Shown here piece by piece: positions 9,161 through 18,226 of a DNA stretch of 29,271 nucleotides (its first letter is position 1; each line of letters begins with the position of its first letter). The stretch covers positions 1-29,271 of the forward strand of contig CAJQGO010000035.1 of the NCBI GenBank assembly GCA_905477565.1. The letters run 5' to 3'. Both the position numbers and the translations under genes were made by a program. The notes below the pieces were generated by a model, which had not been told where the DNA came from, searched no databases, and saw only the letters and a program-made list of their open reading frames with translations. This stretch comes from an uncultured Planctomycetota bacterium. GTDB taxonomy: Bacteria > Planctomycetota > Planctomycetia > Pirellulales > UBA1268.

Positions 9161-11632
9161 ATGATGCATAACATTTCTGACACCATAGCGCACACTTTAT
9201 TCTGCGTGACAGAGCATGTTGATTACCGTATCTCAAGCGGCCTTCTTGACAGCTTTTCAGAATGGTGGCACATGCCCGCGCTCGTGGCATGTGTAGCAAC
9301 TGTGGCAGCATTCGTATTGTGGATTTATCACTGTGATGCTGCTGAAATACCTCGATGGAAAGGTGCGCCTCTGGCAATGCTACGTATCTTTGCGTGGATC
9401 ATCTTACTTCTCGGCTTACTCGACATCAGCCGCACAGCAGAACATGAAATCAGTTTTCCATCCCGAGTGGCTGTGCTTGTCGACGGAAGCGCGAGCATGA
9501 CGCTGGCTGCGAATGCTGGACCCGTTGACGCAGCACCGAACCAGACAGCAGGAGAGATGAGTCGAGCGAAGGTAGCGAAAGACATTCTTCACAATAGCCC
9601 CCTTGTCACTTCCCTTCGTGAGGTGCATGAGGTGTCGGTGTGGAGTTTTTCAACCGATTGCGAAAAACTTGTCTTACTTCCTCAGGAGACACAACAAACC
9701 GAGCGTCCCGAGGTACAGGACGCCCCTCAGGAATGGCATGATAAATTGCTCTCACAGGGAACGGAAACACGGCTCGGCGATGCTCTCCTGAATGTCGTAC
9801 GGCGTGAACCTGACGAATCACTTGCTGGTATTATCCTCCTCACGGATGGTGGAAATAATGCGGGAGTGGACCCAATACAAGCGGCAGCTACGATCGCCAA
9901 TTCACCGACCGAAGTGCATGTTATAGGACTTGGATCAGAACGATTGCCTGCAAACGTGCGAGTAGCTGATCTCCTCGCTCCACCACGTATTTTTCCTGGC
10001 GACAGTTTTAGTATCACTGGTTATCTCCAGAGTCAGGGCCTCGAAGGCGAGATCGCTCAAGTTGAACTTCTTGAAGCTGAAGCGGGCACTATGATCGATG
10101 CTTCTTCCAAGGAACCTACTGGCCGCGTCATAGACACAACTGAAGTACGATTAGCGGCTGATGGTGAACTCTTAGCCGTACGTTTTGATCTAGATGGCCT
10201 GGACAATCCAGGCAGCCGTGTACTTGCAATCCGTGTAATCCCCCCACAAACGGATAGTCGCTCAGGAGATAATTTAGAAGCTGCAGACATTGAAGTTGTC
10301 GATGCAAAAACTCAGGTATTACTTTTATCTGGTGGACCGAGTCGGGAATATCGTTTCTTAAGGAATGTACTTCAGAGAGACCAGAGTTTTGCTGTTGATG
10401 TTCTTTTGAATTCGGCACCGTCAGGAATATCGCAAGATGCTCGTAAAATTCTTAATGGCTTTCCAGAAAGTAGGGAAGCACTTGATGAATATGATGTTAT
10501 CGTTGCAATTGACTACGACTGGGAACAATTAGACCCCGCATCGACCGCTCGCCTTGAGCGTTGGGTGAGCGAAGACTCTGGAGGTCTTTTCTTTGTCGCT
10601 GGTAACGTTTTTATGGAAAGTTGGCTGACAGACCGACGCTTTGAGGCAATCCGAAATCTTCACCCTGTTGAACTTCGCCGCGGTGAGCAGATCATGCTTA
10701 CGCCGCAACTCTCCGCCATCGATCCACTCCCACTCCGTTTCAGTCCTGACGGCAAGGAAAGTGAGTTTTTATGGCTTTCTTCAAATCCTATTGCGAGCCA
10801 GACCATCTGGAGTGAATTCCCAGGATTCTACGCATGCTTTGATACATCGGTCGCTAAACCCGGAGCCACCGTTTATGCCAGAATTGGTCGGGACGAGGGA
10901 CTTGGTCGTACCCGCGAAGGACCGATCTATTTTGCGGGCCAACTCTACGGATCTGGCACAGTCTTTTATGCAGGGAGTGGAGAACTCTGGCGAATACGTG
11001 GTGTCGATCCAGCCGCTCATGAACGGCTCGTCACGCAGACAGTCCGGCACGTTGCCAAAGGACGACTTCTACGAGGCTCAAGTCGGGGCAGACTCATGCT
11101 TGAACGCGATCGTTATCCGGTTGGAGAGACCATTATCGCGCGTATCATGGACACCTCGGATGACATTCGGCCCGAAATCGAAGCAGTCAGTCCTGATGGA
11201 CAACGAATTCAGGTACCCATTGTCTCAGATCCAGTTCGAGCTGGTGGTCTCCAAGGCAGTTTTGTCGTAACGAGTGAAGGTAGCTGGCAGATCGTCCTCA
11301 CTATTGATGGCAACAAAAATGACCGGACAGTTCGTCGGATTCAAGCAACATTACCAGACCGTGAACTGGCCCAACCAAAACTTGAGCGGGAAATTTTAAG
11401 TCAGGTTGCTCTGACTACAGGTGGCTCCAGCTGGTTTCCAACTGGAACAACAATGAATACGACTGACGTCACAAAGATGGTCAACTCGCTCAAAGACCGC
11501 TCTCGTAAAGAATATGAAACCGGTGAAAATGACAAAACATTCAAAAAGACTTTGAACAGCTTTTTACTGGGTATTGGAATTTTCCTCCTCTGTAGTGAGT
11601 GGATTCTACGAAGATTGGTAAAACTCGCGTAG
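9161..11632 (+). CDS. Membrane VWA-domain protein with GATase-like region
   Basis: 823 residues, 22 bp downstream of the BatA-like gene. Two N-terminal membrane helices (about 39-57 and 71-88) precede a VWA domain with a complete-looking MIDAS: DGSAS at 108-112, a Thr in GTETRLGDAL, and the Asp in IILLTDGGNNAG. Next comes an Ig-like region and a class I glutamine-amidotransferase-like segment (VLLLSGGPSREYRFLRNVL ... DVIVAIDYDW ... SGGLFFVAGN) in which no catalytic Cys-His pair is evident. A final helix (FLLGIGIFLLCSEWIL) lies at the C-terminus. The architecture parallels the preceding gene and suggests the two form a paired membrane scaffold. An ATG at 9164 directly after the first is an equally possible start. 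Function unknown beyond the MoxR/VWA association. Confidence 0.88.
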   Translation: MMHNISDTIAHTLFCVTEHVDYRISSGLLDSFSEWWHMPALVACVATVAAFVLWIYHCDAAEIPRWKGAPLAMLRIFAWIILLLGLLDISRTAEHEISFPSRVAVLVDGSASMTLAANAGPVDAAPNQTAGEMSRAKVAKDILHNSPLVTSLREVHEVSVWSFSTDCEKLVLLPQETQQTERPEVQDAPQEWHDKLLSQGTETRLGDALLNVVRREPDESLAGIILLTDGGNNAGVDPIQAAATIANSPTEVHVIGLGSERLPANVRVADLLAPPRIFPGDSFSITGYLQSQGLEGEIAQVELLEAEAGTMIDASSKEPTGRVIDTTEVRLAADGELLAVRFDLDGLDNPGSRVLAIRVIPPQTDSRSGDNLEAADIEVVDAKTQVLLLSGGPSREYRFLRNVLQRDQSFAVDVLLNSAPSGISQDARKILNGFPESREALDEYDVIVAIDYDWEQLDPASTARLERWVSEDSGGLFFVAGNVFMESWLTDRRFEAIRNLHPVELRRGEQIMLTPQLSAIDPLPLRFSPDGKESEFLWLSSNPIASQTIWSEFPGFYACFDTSVAKPGATVYARIGRDEGLGRTREGPIYFAGQLYGSGTVFYAGSGELWRIRGVDPAAHERLVTQTVRHVAKGRLLRGSSRGRLMLERDRYPVGETIIARIMDTSDDIRPEIEAVSPDGQRIQVPIVSDPVRAGGLQGSFVVTSEGSWQIVLTIDGNKNDRTVRRIQATLPDRELAQPKLEREILSQVALTTGGSSWFPTGTTMNTTDVTKMVNSLKDRSRKEYETGENDKTFKKTLNSFLLGIGIFLLCSEWILRRLVKLA

Positions 11633-11669
11633 GCTATTTGCCAGCAAACTGGCTTCAGAGTCACTTATT

Positions 11670-13973
11670 ATGATTGCTTCAAGTATTCCACTGAAAACAG
11701 AACCAGAAACTGGTCAACAACCACGTAGCAAGATGCATGGTTCACCAAACGACTACAAGCTTTCTCAGTTTCTCAAGCGAATACGGAAACGAGCTCGGCG
11801 ATGGATCTTTATTGAGGCGATTTCACTGATTGGGCTATCGATAGCGGCGTGGTTTTGGAGCACACTTCTACTTGACTGGCTCATTGAACCTCCGCCAGTA
11901 GTGCGGCTCCTGGCTGTAGGAGCACTTTGCCTTTGGGTCAGTACGATTATTCTAAACCGGCTCATCAGGAGGTTGCGTGCGCCATTACGCGATGAGCAGC
12001 TTGCATTACTTGTTGAACGGACACACCCAGAGTTACAGGACAGTCTTTCGACAGCAGTAGAACTGCGTCTCGTTGAAACACAGTCGACTTCGTCAACAAT
12101 TGATGTCACCCTTCTTGACCGCACAACGTCGATTGCTGCAGCATCTATCAAGCGAATAACGATGGGCCGCCTCTTCAGACGAACTCATCTTCTGCGGAAA
12201 GCTGGGCTGAGTGGTTTTTTTGTTGGAACAATGGCTGCGGTGCTCGTTCTCCTACCGACTGTTCGCGAAACATGGGCGCAACGGATGCTGCTGTTGAGGG
12301 ACACCCCCTGGCCACGGCAGGTTACTCTTTCGATAGCTGGCTTTCCCGATGGTGTCCGAAGAGTCGCCCGGGGAGTAGATGTTGAAATTCTTGTGACGGC
12401 TCGATCCACCGGAGAATTACCCAAATTTGTTGAGTTACAACACCAAGGAAAAGATGGCTGGACGACTCACCGCATGGGGACTCGCGGTGCTTCCGAGGAG
12501 AAAAGCCAACTGTTTACGTACATCATTAAGAAACCAAAAGAGGATCTGGCCATTGAGGTTCGCGGAGGTGACGGCAGGCTTCGAGACTTGCGTCTCGACG
12601 TAGTAGAGCCTCCGTCATTAGCTAAAATCAACCTGCAAATCACTCCGCCTGAGTACATCGGTGGCGAGCCAAGGCCCCTTGCTGCAACTCGTCTTGTCGA
12701 AGTACCAGCAGGCTCCACTCTCTCGATCACCGCTGAATCATCAAAGCCGTTATCCGGAGCGACCATCCGTTCAATACCTATGCCATCGGCACCACAGAAA
12801 CTCACCACGGACACACAAGCCTCCAACGCTCAGGCTATGGAAAAAGATTCTCTTGTCGCACAACTCACAACTGAGTTACCGGAAACATCTAGACAAAACG
12901 TTTCTCTTGAAAAATCACCAAAAAGCATCTCTGGAACACTCGGGCCAGTACTCGACGATTGTATTTTAGATATTCAGTTTACTGATACTACTGGCATTAC
13001 AAACCAGAAGCCCATTCGCTTTCAACTACTCTCTCGGCCGGACCTGCCTCCAGAAATTGAAGTCACTCCTGATGGCATCTCATCAGTAATCACAACCTCT
13101 GCAGCCATTCCGATTACGGGCAGGATCCAAGATGATCATGGGCTCGCTGAGGCAACAGTCTCTCTTCGACGCACCACAGACATCGCTGCTGACTCAACCG
13201 ACACCGAACTCCAGCAGACATCGATTTCGCTCGCCACCGAATCATCTACCGTACTTGATCTCGTCAAAGGGGCATCACCTCGCATTGAATCGGCATCACT
13301 GCCTGCCAAAGTGGGTGATGAACTGGAACTCATCGTCTCTGCAAAAGATATGTGCGGTCTTGAGGGTGGCCCTCAAACAAGTACTACAGAGCCTTGGCGA
13401 CTTCGTGTTGTTTCACCAGAAGTACTACTGGCAATGCTCGAGGCCAGAGAGGTCATTCTGCGTCGCCGATTCGAGAGCCTGATTGGTGATTTTCAGCAGA
13501 AACGGGACCGGGTAGTAACCGATGTCACAGCAAAGGAAGCAGGCAACGAGACAACAACATCCCAACTTGCTGAGGCGACTTCCAGGGCTAACGGAGAAAC
13601 CACTGAGATCGCAGCATCATTCCGAGATATCTCGGATGAATTATTCAACAACCGGGTTCTTACTGCACCGCTCGAGGAACGTCTTCTGAATCAGATCGCA
13701 ACGCCGCTTGAAAAGATTGTAAGTGGACCAATCGAGCAATTACGCCTCGCAGTCTACGACTCGGACCAGCCAACAGACGCAAATAGCCTCATTAAGATGG
13801 CTGATATCTGCCTTGATCGCATGCGGTCTGTGCTTGATAAAATGATTGAATTGGAGACGTATAATGAAGTTATCGACTCCCTCCGCACTCTTATCGAGCA
13901 ACAGCAGTCGATTCGTGGAGAAACAAGTAAGCAACAAAAGCAACGTGCCCGTGACGTGCTGAAGGGACTGTAA
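11670..13973 (+). CDS. DUF4175-like membrane protein
   Basis: 767 residues; an in-frame ATG at 11733 is an alternative start. A basic cytoplasmic N-terminus is followed by two membrane helices (about 46-71 and 78-95) and, after a conserved soluble stretch (DEQLALLVERTHPELQDSLSTAVEL), a third helix (GFFVGTMAAVLVLLPTV). The rest is predicted to be exported: Ig-like beta domains, with motifs such as INLQITPPEYIGGEPRP, and a long C-terminal alpha-helical, coiled-coil-like region starting near LLAMLEAREVILRRRFESL. This order matches large DUF4175-type proteins that accompany MoxR/VWA genes in Planctomycetes, Verrucomicrobia and Proteobacteria. It is separated by 37 bp from the preceding gene and 14 bp from the next. 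The biochemical role is unknown. Confidence 0.8.
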   Translation: MIASSIPLKTEPETGQQPRSKMHGSPNDYKLSQFLKRIRKRARRWIFIEAISLIGLSIAAWFWSTLLLDWLIEPPPVVRLLAVGALCLWVSTIILNRLIRRLRAPLRDEQLALLVERTHPELQDSLSTAVELRLVETQSTSSTIDVTLLDRTTSIAAASIKRITMGRLFRRTHLLRKAGLSGFFVGTMAAVLVLLPTVRETWAQRMLLLRDTPWPRQVTLSIAGFPDGVRRVARGVDVEILVTARSTGELPKFVELQHQGKDGWTTHRMGTRGASEEKSQLFTYIIKKPKEDLAIEVRGGDGRLRDLRLDVVEPPSLAKINLQITPPEYIGGEPRPLAATRLVEVPAGSTLSITAESSKPLSGATIRSIPMPSAPQKLTTDTQASNAQAMEKDSLVAQLTTELPETSRQNVSLEKSPKSISGTLGPVLDDCILDIQFTDTTGITNQKPIRFQLLSRPDLPPEIEVTPDGISSVITTSAAIPITGRIQDDHGLAEATVSLRRTTDIAADSTDTELQQTSISLATESSTVLDLVKGASPRIESASLPAKVGDELELIVSAKDMCGLEGGPQTSTTEPWRLRVVSPEVLLAMLEAREVILRRRFESLIGDFQQKRDRVVTDVTAKEAGNETTTSQLAEATSRANGETTEIAASFRDISDELFNNRVLTAPLEERLLNQIATPLEKIVSGPIEQLRLAVYDSDQPTDANSLIKMADICLDRMRSVLDKMIELETYNEVIDSLRTLIEQQQSIRGETSKQQKQRARDVLKGL

Positions 13974-13987
13974 GGCAATTCCCCCAA

Positions 13988-15622
13988 ATGCTGACGCACA
14001 GCCAACACAACACCGCCCAGCTATCCTTTGTGAACTCTACTTTCACACGGTGTCTTCTTGTCGGTATAGGCATTACGATCACCTCAGCAGCACCAGGATG
14101 GGCACAAACTGTCTCACCACCAAACTCACAACTTGCCGAAAGGGAACGTGCACTCAGCACTCGAATGCGTGAATTGGAGGCAACCTTCCTTCGCCTCGCA
14201 GACCTTCTTGACACAACCGATCCACGTAGAGCGACTACCCTTCGTTCAGCATTCGAGCAAGCAAGAGAACTTGAGGTGACTGATCGTCTCGATACGATTG
14301 TTGAACTGCTGGAAAAGGGTCAGCTATTGAAAGCAGGTACTGGTCAAGATGCTGCTATTGACCGCCTGCGTGAGTTACTCGCCGTGCTTGAGTCTGGAGA
14401 AAACAGAAAAACAGTCACTGACTCGAAGAAAAAAGTGAAAGAGTTTCTCGGACGAATAAATAATCTCATTGCTCGACAAATGGGCCTTGAGGGAACAACA
14501 GAAGCCGGAGGCAACCCTGACGAGATAGCAAAGAAACAAAACACTCTTGAGGACGACACTCAGGCACTCGCTGAAGATGTTGACGCGTTTCGTCGAGAGT
14601 CCGCCAATGCTGCGGGCGTAAAGCCACAAAGTGATTCCGACGACAAGCCACAATCAGAATCAGCGAAGGATGGTTCTCCAAATGAATCATCCGAAGGGCA
14701 GGGGGGCGAGAACAGCAACTCACCTGATCAAGACAGTGACTCAGGTGAGAAAAAAAGTAACCAACAGGAACCCCAAGGAAATGATGAAGTTTCTCGAGCA
14801 GACCGAACAAATCGACGACTTGAGGCGGCCCGTTCACGTATGCAGGAAGCAAAAGAGAAACTTGATGCTGTCGAGCCAGAAGCCGCTCGAAAAGAGCAGG
14901 AAAAAGCATTAGCCGAATTAGAGGCAGCTCGAGCTGAACTTGAAGAAATCCTTCGACAACTCCGCGAAGAAGAGATTGAGCGTCTCTTAGTCAAACTCGA
15001 GGCACGAATCCGAGACATGCTACGGGCAGAACGAATGATTCTCCGGGGGGTCGAGCAACTCTCGAATGAGACGGCCACAACAAGTAAACGAGAACGAGAA
15101 CTTGAGTCCACTCGGCTTGGATCTGAACAAAATGTGATTACTGCAAACATCACGCGGGCATTGACACTTGTCCGCGATGATGGCTCGGCGGTAGCAATAC
15201 CAGAAGCCCTTCAGCAGATCAGAGAAGACTCCTCATTGGCAGCAGATCGGCTCAAGAGAAGTGACTACGGTTCATTCACACAAGGTATCGTTGAAGGCTT
15301 GGTGGGCAGCCTGGAAGAACTTCTGTCAGCTCTCGAGCGAGCAGAGCGCGAGCAGCAGGACAGGCAGGAACAGGGACAGGCTCGTGGTCGACCTGCAAAA
15401 CCCGGCGAGCAGCCACTCGTAGACAAAATCGCAGAACTTAAAATGTTGCGGATTCTCCAAACACGGGTAAACGGAAGAACATCCCGGTTTTCCGACCTAC
15501 TCAACGAGGGGACTGAACAGGCTTCAGAAACTGAATTAATCGAGGCCCTTGGAAGGCTGGCGAATCGACAGGAGCGAGTAGAGCGTGCTGCTCATGATAT
15601 CGCAACAGGCCGCACTGAGTAA
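13988..15622 (+). CDS. Exported coiled-coil protein with acidic linker
   Basis: 544 residues. The N-terminus has an export signal (CLLVGIGITITSAAPGWAQ, likely cleavage near WAQ). Residues about 40-205 are helical, rich in Arg, Glu and Leu. About 212-265 is a low-complexity, highly charged Ser/Asp/Glu/Gln linker (for example SEGQGGENSNSPDQDSDSGE). Another long helical region follows, with continuous Glu/Ala/Leu heptad-like sequence (LAELEAARAELEEILRQLRE) that probably forms a coiled coil. No enzyme motif is visible. It sits 14 bp after the DUF4175-like gene, whose own C-terminus is helical, so the two may interact. No precise family name recognised; likely a planctomycete-specific periplasmic component of the MoxR-VWA operon. 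Confidence 0.75.
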   Translation: MLTHSQHNTAQLSFVNSTFTRCLLVGIGITITSAAPGWAQTVSPPNSQLAERERALSTRMRELEATFLRLADLLDTTDPRRATTLRSAFEQARELEVTDRLDTIVELLEKGQLLKAGTGQDAAIDRLRELLAVLESGENRKTVTDSKKKVKEFLGRINNLIARQMGLEGTTEAGGNPDEIAKKQNTLEDDTQALAEDVDAFRRESANAAGVKPQSDSDDKPQSESAKDGSPNESSEGQGGENSNSPDQDSDSGEKKSNQQEPQGNDEVSRADRTNRRLEAARSRMQEAKEKLDAVEPEAARKEQEKALAELEAARAELEEILRQLREEEIERLLVKLEARIRDMLRAERMILRGVEQLSNETATTSKRERELESTRLGSEQNVITANITRALTLVRDDGSAVAIPEALQQIREDSSLAADRLKRSDYGSFTQGIVEGLVGSLEELLSALERAEREQQDRQEQGQARGRPAKPGEQPLVDKIAELKMLRILQTRVNGRTSRFSDLLNEGTEQASETELIEALGRLANRQERVERAAHDIATGRTE

Positions 15623-15710
15623 TCGAAAAATGTGGCTCGGAGTATACTCTGATGATGGCGTTTCTCTGCTCGAAAAATTCAATGACGATACTTCACATCC
15701 TGAGTCCCTC

Positions 15711-15716
15711 AGGAGG
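15711..15716 (+). promoter_or_regulatory. Strong ribosome binding site (AGGAGG) selecting a TTG start
   Basis: A perfect AGGAGG core lies seven bases before TTG at 15724 and sixteen bases before ATG at 15733, in the same frame. The spacing favours TTG as the start of the following gene. Most genes in this operon have weaker sites, so this one stands out. Confidence 0.55.
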
Positions 15717-15723
15717 CAACACT

Positions 15724-16818
15724 TTGCAAACAATGAACGCAGCTCGACTCTCTGTAGCGATTGTCTGTCTTTGCACCTGTCTTGTCTTGACGGATTCCGC
15801 ACATTTGCGTGCAGAGGGAACACCGATTTCCCGAGATTCCTCCGAAAACCTTACCCCGCAGGATGAGCTTGCACGAAGAGCCAGTTGGAGCCAACCAAGC
15901 GAGACGGAAAATACCAAGCGACTAGAAAAGTGGCTTTCGGACCAAACGAAAACAAGCCAGAAAAGAGCAACTCTAGCAACGACTACACCACGCAAGGGCA
16001 TGGATGCTCTTGACTATCTCATGCAGGTCATCTGCGCTGTTGAGAAACAACACCAAGGATTGCTTACTGACATCTCGTCCATGCCTCCCATTGAAATCAT
16101 CCGCTTAACAGAGAAACTGAACCGGACTGAAAACGATACATTTGCTATCGAGACAATTCGTTTGTGGACTGCCCGAAAGTTAATCCGGCTCGGCCGTTAT
16201 GACGAGGCAGCACTGCTCCTCGATGGGCTACCCCTTGACTCCAGTGTTGACCCCACGACTTTACTTTTCTGCAAGGCTGCCTGTGAGTATTGGCTACTGG
16301 AAATTGAGGAGGCTGCACAAAGTGTCGCCAAACTACTTGAGAGAGAAAAAGAGCTACCCGTCCGATACCGACAACTTGCCTTGCTCTTGGAAACAGACAT
16401 AACCTCACTCAAAGAAGATTCTCTCGATCACATTTCTCGGCGAATGAGAGACGTAACACGACGACTTGAACTCGGGCATGCTGGGCCCGGGGTACAAGCG
16501 GTCCAGAGTGGGGTCATTGATTCACTCGACAAACTGATTAAGAAACTCGAAGAACAAAAAAAACAGCAGGCTTCTGGAGGTGCAGGCAGTGCCGGTGGCA
16601 GCATGTCCGATGGTCGGCCGATGGAAGACAGCCAACTCGCTGGTGGGAAAGGCCGTGGTGAAGTAAAAAAACGAGAACTCGGTGAAACTGATGAATGGGG
16701 CGATCTCCCACCCCGCGAGAGAGAAGACGCCTTGCAGCAAATCGGCAGAGACTATCCAGCGCACTACCGAGAGGCGATTGAACAGTACTTCAAGCGACTT
16801 GCAACGGGCAAGCCATAA
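15724..16818 (+). CDS. Exported helical protein with C-terminal WGDLPP motif
   Basis: 364 residues from the TTG at 15724; ATG at 15733 gives a protein three residues shorter, and a frame opening at 15652 is less likely because it puts extra residues before the signal. The signal peptide is LSVAIVCLCTCLVLTDSAHL. The middle is helical and could hold TPR-like repeats (YDEAALLLDGLPL, FCKAACEYWLLEIEEAAQSV). A Gly/Ser-rich linker (SGGAGSAGGSMSDG) precedes the C-terminus, which carries EWGDLPPREREDALQQIGRD and then YREAIEQYFKRLA. This WG-x-LPP-R-R ... Y-x-x-x-I-E-x-Y-F pattern recurs in exported proteins next to MoxR/VWA genes in Planctomycetes and Verrucomicrobia, from memory of the family. Role unknown; probably part of the same envelope assembly. 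Confidence 0.78.
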   Translation: MQTMNAARLSVAIVCLCTCLVLTDSAHLRAEGTPISRDSSENLTPQDELARRASWSQPSETENTKRLEKWLSDQTKTSQKRATLATTTPRKGMDALDYLMQVICAVEKQHQGLLTDISSMPPIEIIRLTEKLNRTENDTFAIETIRLWTARKLIRLGRYDEAALLLDGLPLDSSVDPTTLLFCKAACEYWLLEIEEAAQSVAKLLEREKELPVRYRQLALLLETDITSLKEDSLDHISRRMRDVTRRLELGHAGPGVQAVQSGVIDSLDKLIKKLEEQKKQQASGGAGSAGGSMSDGRPMEDSQLAGGKGRGEVKKRELGETDEWGDLPPREREDALQQIGRDYPAHYREAIEQYFKRLATGKP

Positions 16819-16837
16819 AACGAACGGAAGAAATGAA

Positions 16838-18220
16838 GTGGCAGTCCTTGATCTCCCAAAACACGAGTCAATCAAACAGCGACAATCCGGCAGCCACATT
16901 TGCGGTAAAGCCTGGACCGCTCAACCCTACCTCCTGACAGGCGTCCTTGTTCTCTTCGCACTCTGGGCACCTTGTCTAACACCTGCCCAAGAAAACGCTC
17001 CGAAACAAGACGCCACCGTCACCCTTTCAAACGGAGACATTGTTCGTGGAAAACTTGTACATCTAGATGATGAAAACGTCACTGTTTCCGACACGTCAAA
17101 AAATCCTGTTGAGATAAGCACGTTAAAGATACCTTCTGTCCGTAAAATAACTGTACCGGCACGCTCGACTAACGCGAACAAATTCATGATTGGGCTTGTT
17201 GATGGTTCTTATGTAAGAGCAGATACCATTTCAACAGATGACTCAACGGCTTTTCTATCAATTGGAGACAGTGCGATTGAAGTACCGCGAGACACTGTCC
17301 ACTGGATTGCTTTTCAAGAACCCCAGTCAAATCCACCAGAGTCTTACAAATGGCTTGAGGAACTCCCTGAAAACCCAGCAGCCGACATCGTTGCCATCAA
17401 GCGTGATACTGCATGGCAATTCATTGAATGTGCAATCACTCAAATCACACCAGAAAATGTTGTAGTGCTTCTCGACGGGGAAAGTATTCCAGTCAAGCGA
17501 AACAAAATCTTTGGCATTTGTTGGTTACGACCCGGAGAAAAGCCAGGCAAAGATATAGAGCCCAACCCGTCAGACATTCTATTACGCTCACCATTAGGTG
17601 AAATGAAGTGCCGTAAAATAACGTGGAATGATGACCTATATTGTTGGGAGATAACGATGGTAGCAGTAGAAGATGACTTCGTTATTGCTCTCCCAGCAGA
17701 CGCCCTATCATCGATCGATTACACCTTCGGACGACACATTGACCTTACCCGAAGGCCACCAGCAAACTCGAGAACTGACCCCTACTTCGGTGGACTTGCA
17801 GGCGATGCAACACTTTTACAGTACTTCGCACCAAGAAGCATCATGACACCCGATGATGAGAATCAAGACTCATCAGTTCCGACACTACTTGTTCATCCTC
17901 GAACTGAAATAACATGGACTGTTCCTGACGACTCACGCCGTTTTCAGGCAAGTTTTTCACTAGCCAAGAATTCTGTCTCACCAACGGTAGTCATGGTTCA
18001 GATTGATAATTCTGAAGTTTTTCAAACCGTGCTCGGAAACTCAGAAGAAGGAGACATGAGCAATCAGCCTCTCTCTGTCGACATAGCTATTGATGGCGGC
18101 AAACAACTAAAAATCATTGTTGACTTTTTAAAGAAACCTTTAGATGGCACAGATGAAAAGAATGTAGCTTCTTTGCTCAGTGGCCCGATTCAAGTCAAGA
18201 ATCCGAGAATCGAGCGGTAA
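16838..18220 (+). CDS. Secreted protein with four Sm-like repeats and an NPCBM-like domain
   Basis: 460 residues from GTG at 16838, chosen because GGAAG lies seven bases upstream and it avoids a long overlap with the previous gene; an upstream ATG at 16682 would lie deep inside that gene. A signal segment (LLTGVLVLFALWAPCLTPAQ) is followed by four weakly similar beta units, about residues 58-107, 114-160, 181-232 and 246-295, each of the type 'V-x-L-x-D/N-G-x-x-x-x-G/A ... V-x-V-x-x ... I'. The C-terminal 160 residues, with TEITWTVPDDSRRFQASFSL and PLSVDIAIDGGKQLKIIVDF, resemble the NPCBM jelly-roll carbohydrate-binding module. No catalytic motif is visible. A cell-surface glycan-binding or scaffold role is inferred. 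It lies 6 bp upstream of the protease gene. Confidence 0.72.
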   Translation: MAVLDLPKHESIKQRQSGSHICGKAWTAQPYLLTGVLVLFALWAPCLTPAQENAPKQDATVTLSNGDIVRGKLVHLDDENVTVSDTSKNPVEISTLKIPSVRKITVPARSTNANKFMIGLVDGSYVRADTISTDDSTAFLSIGDSAIEVPRDTVHWIAFQEPQSNPPESYKWLEELPENPAADIVAIKRDTAWQFIECAITQITPENVVVLLDGESIPVKRNKIFGICWLRPGEKPGKDIEPNPSDILLRSPLGEMKCRKITWNDDLYCWEITMVAVEDDFVIALPADALSSIDYTFGRHIDLTRRPPANSRTDPYFGGLAGDATLLQYFAPRSIMTPDDENQDSSVPTLLVHPRTEITWTVPDDSRRFQASFSLAKNSVSPTVVMVQIDNSEVFQTVLGNSEEGDMSNQPLSVDIAIDGGKQLKIIVDFLKKPLDGTDEKNVASLLSGPIQVKNPRIER

Positions 18221-18226
18221 ATCAAT

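Noticed and set aside
10641..11270. 209-codon plus-strand frame
   Set aside because: It is an alternative frame inside the VWA membrane protein gene; no recognisable motifs.
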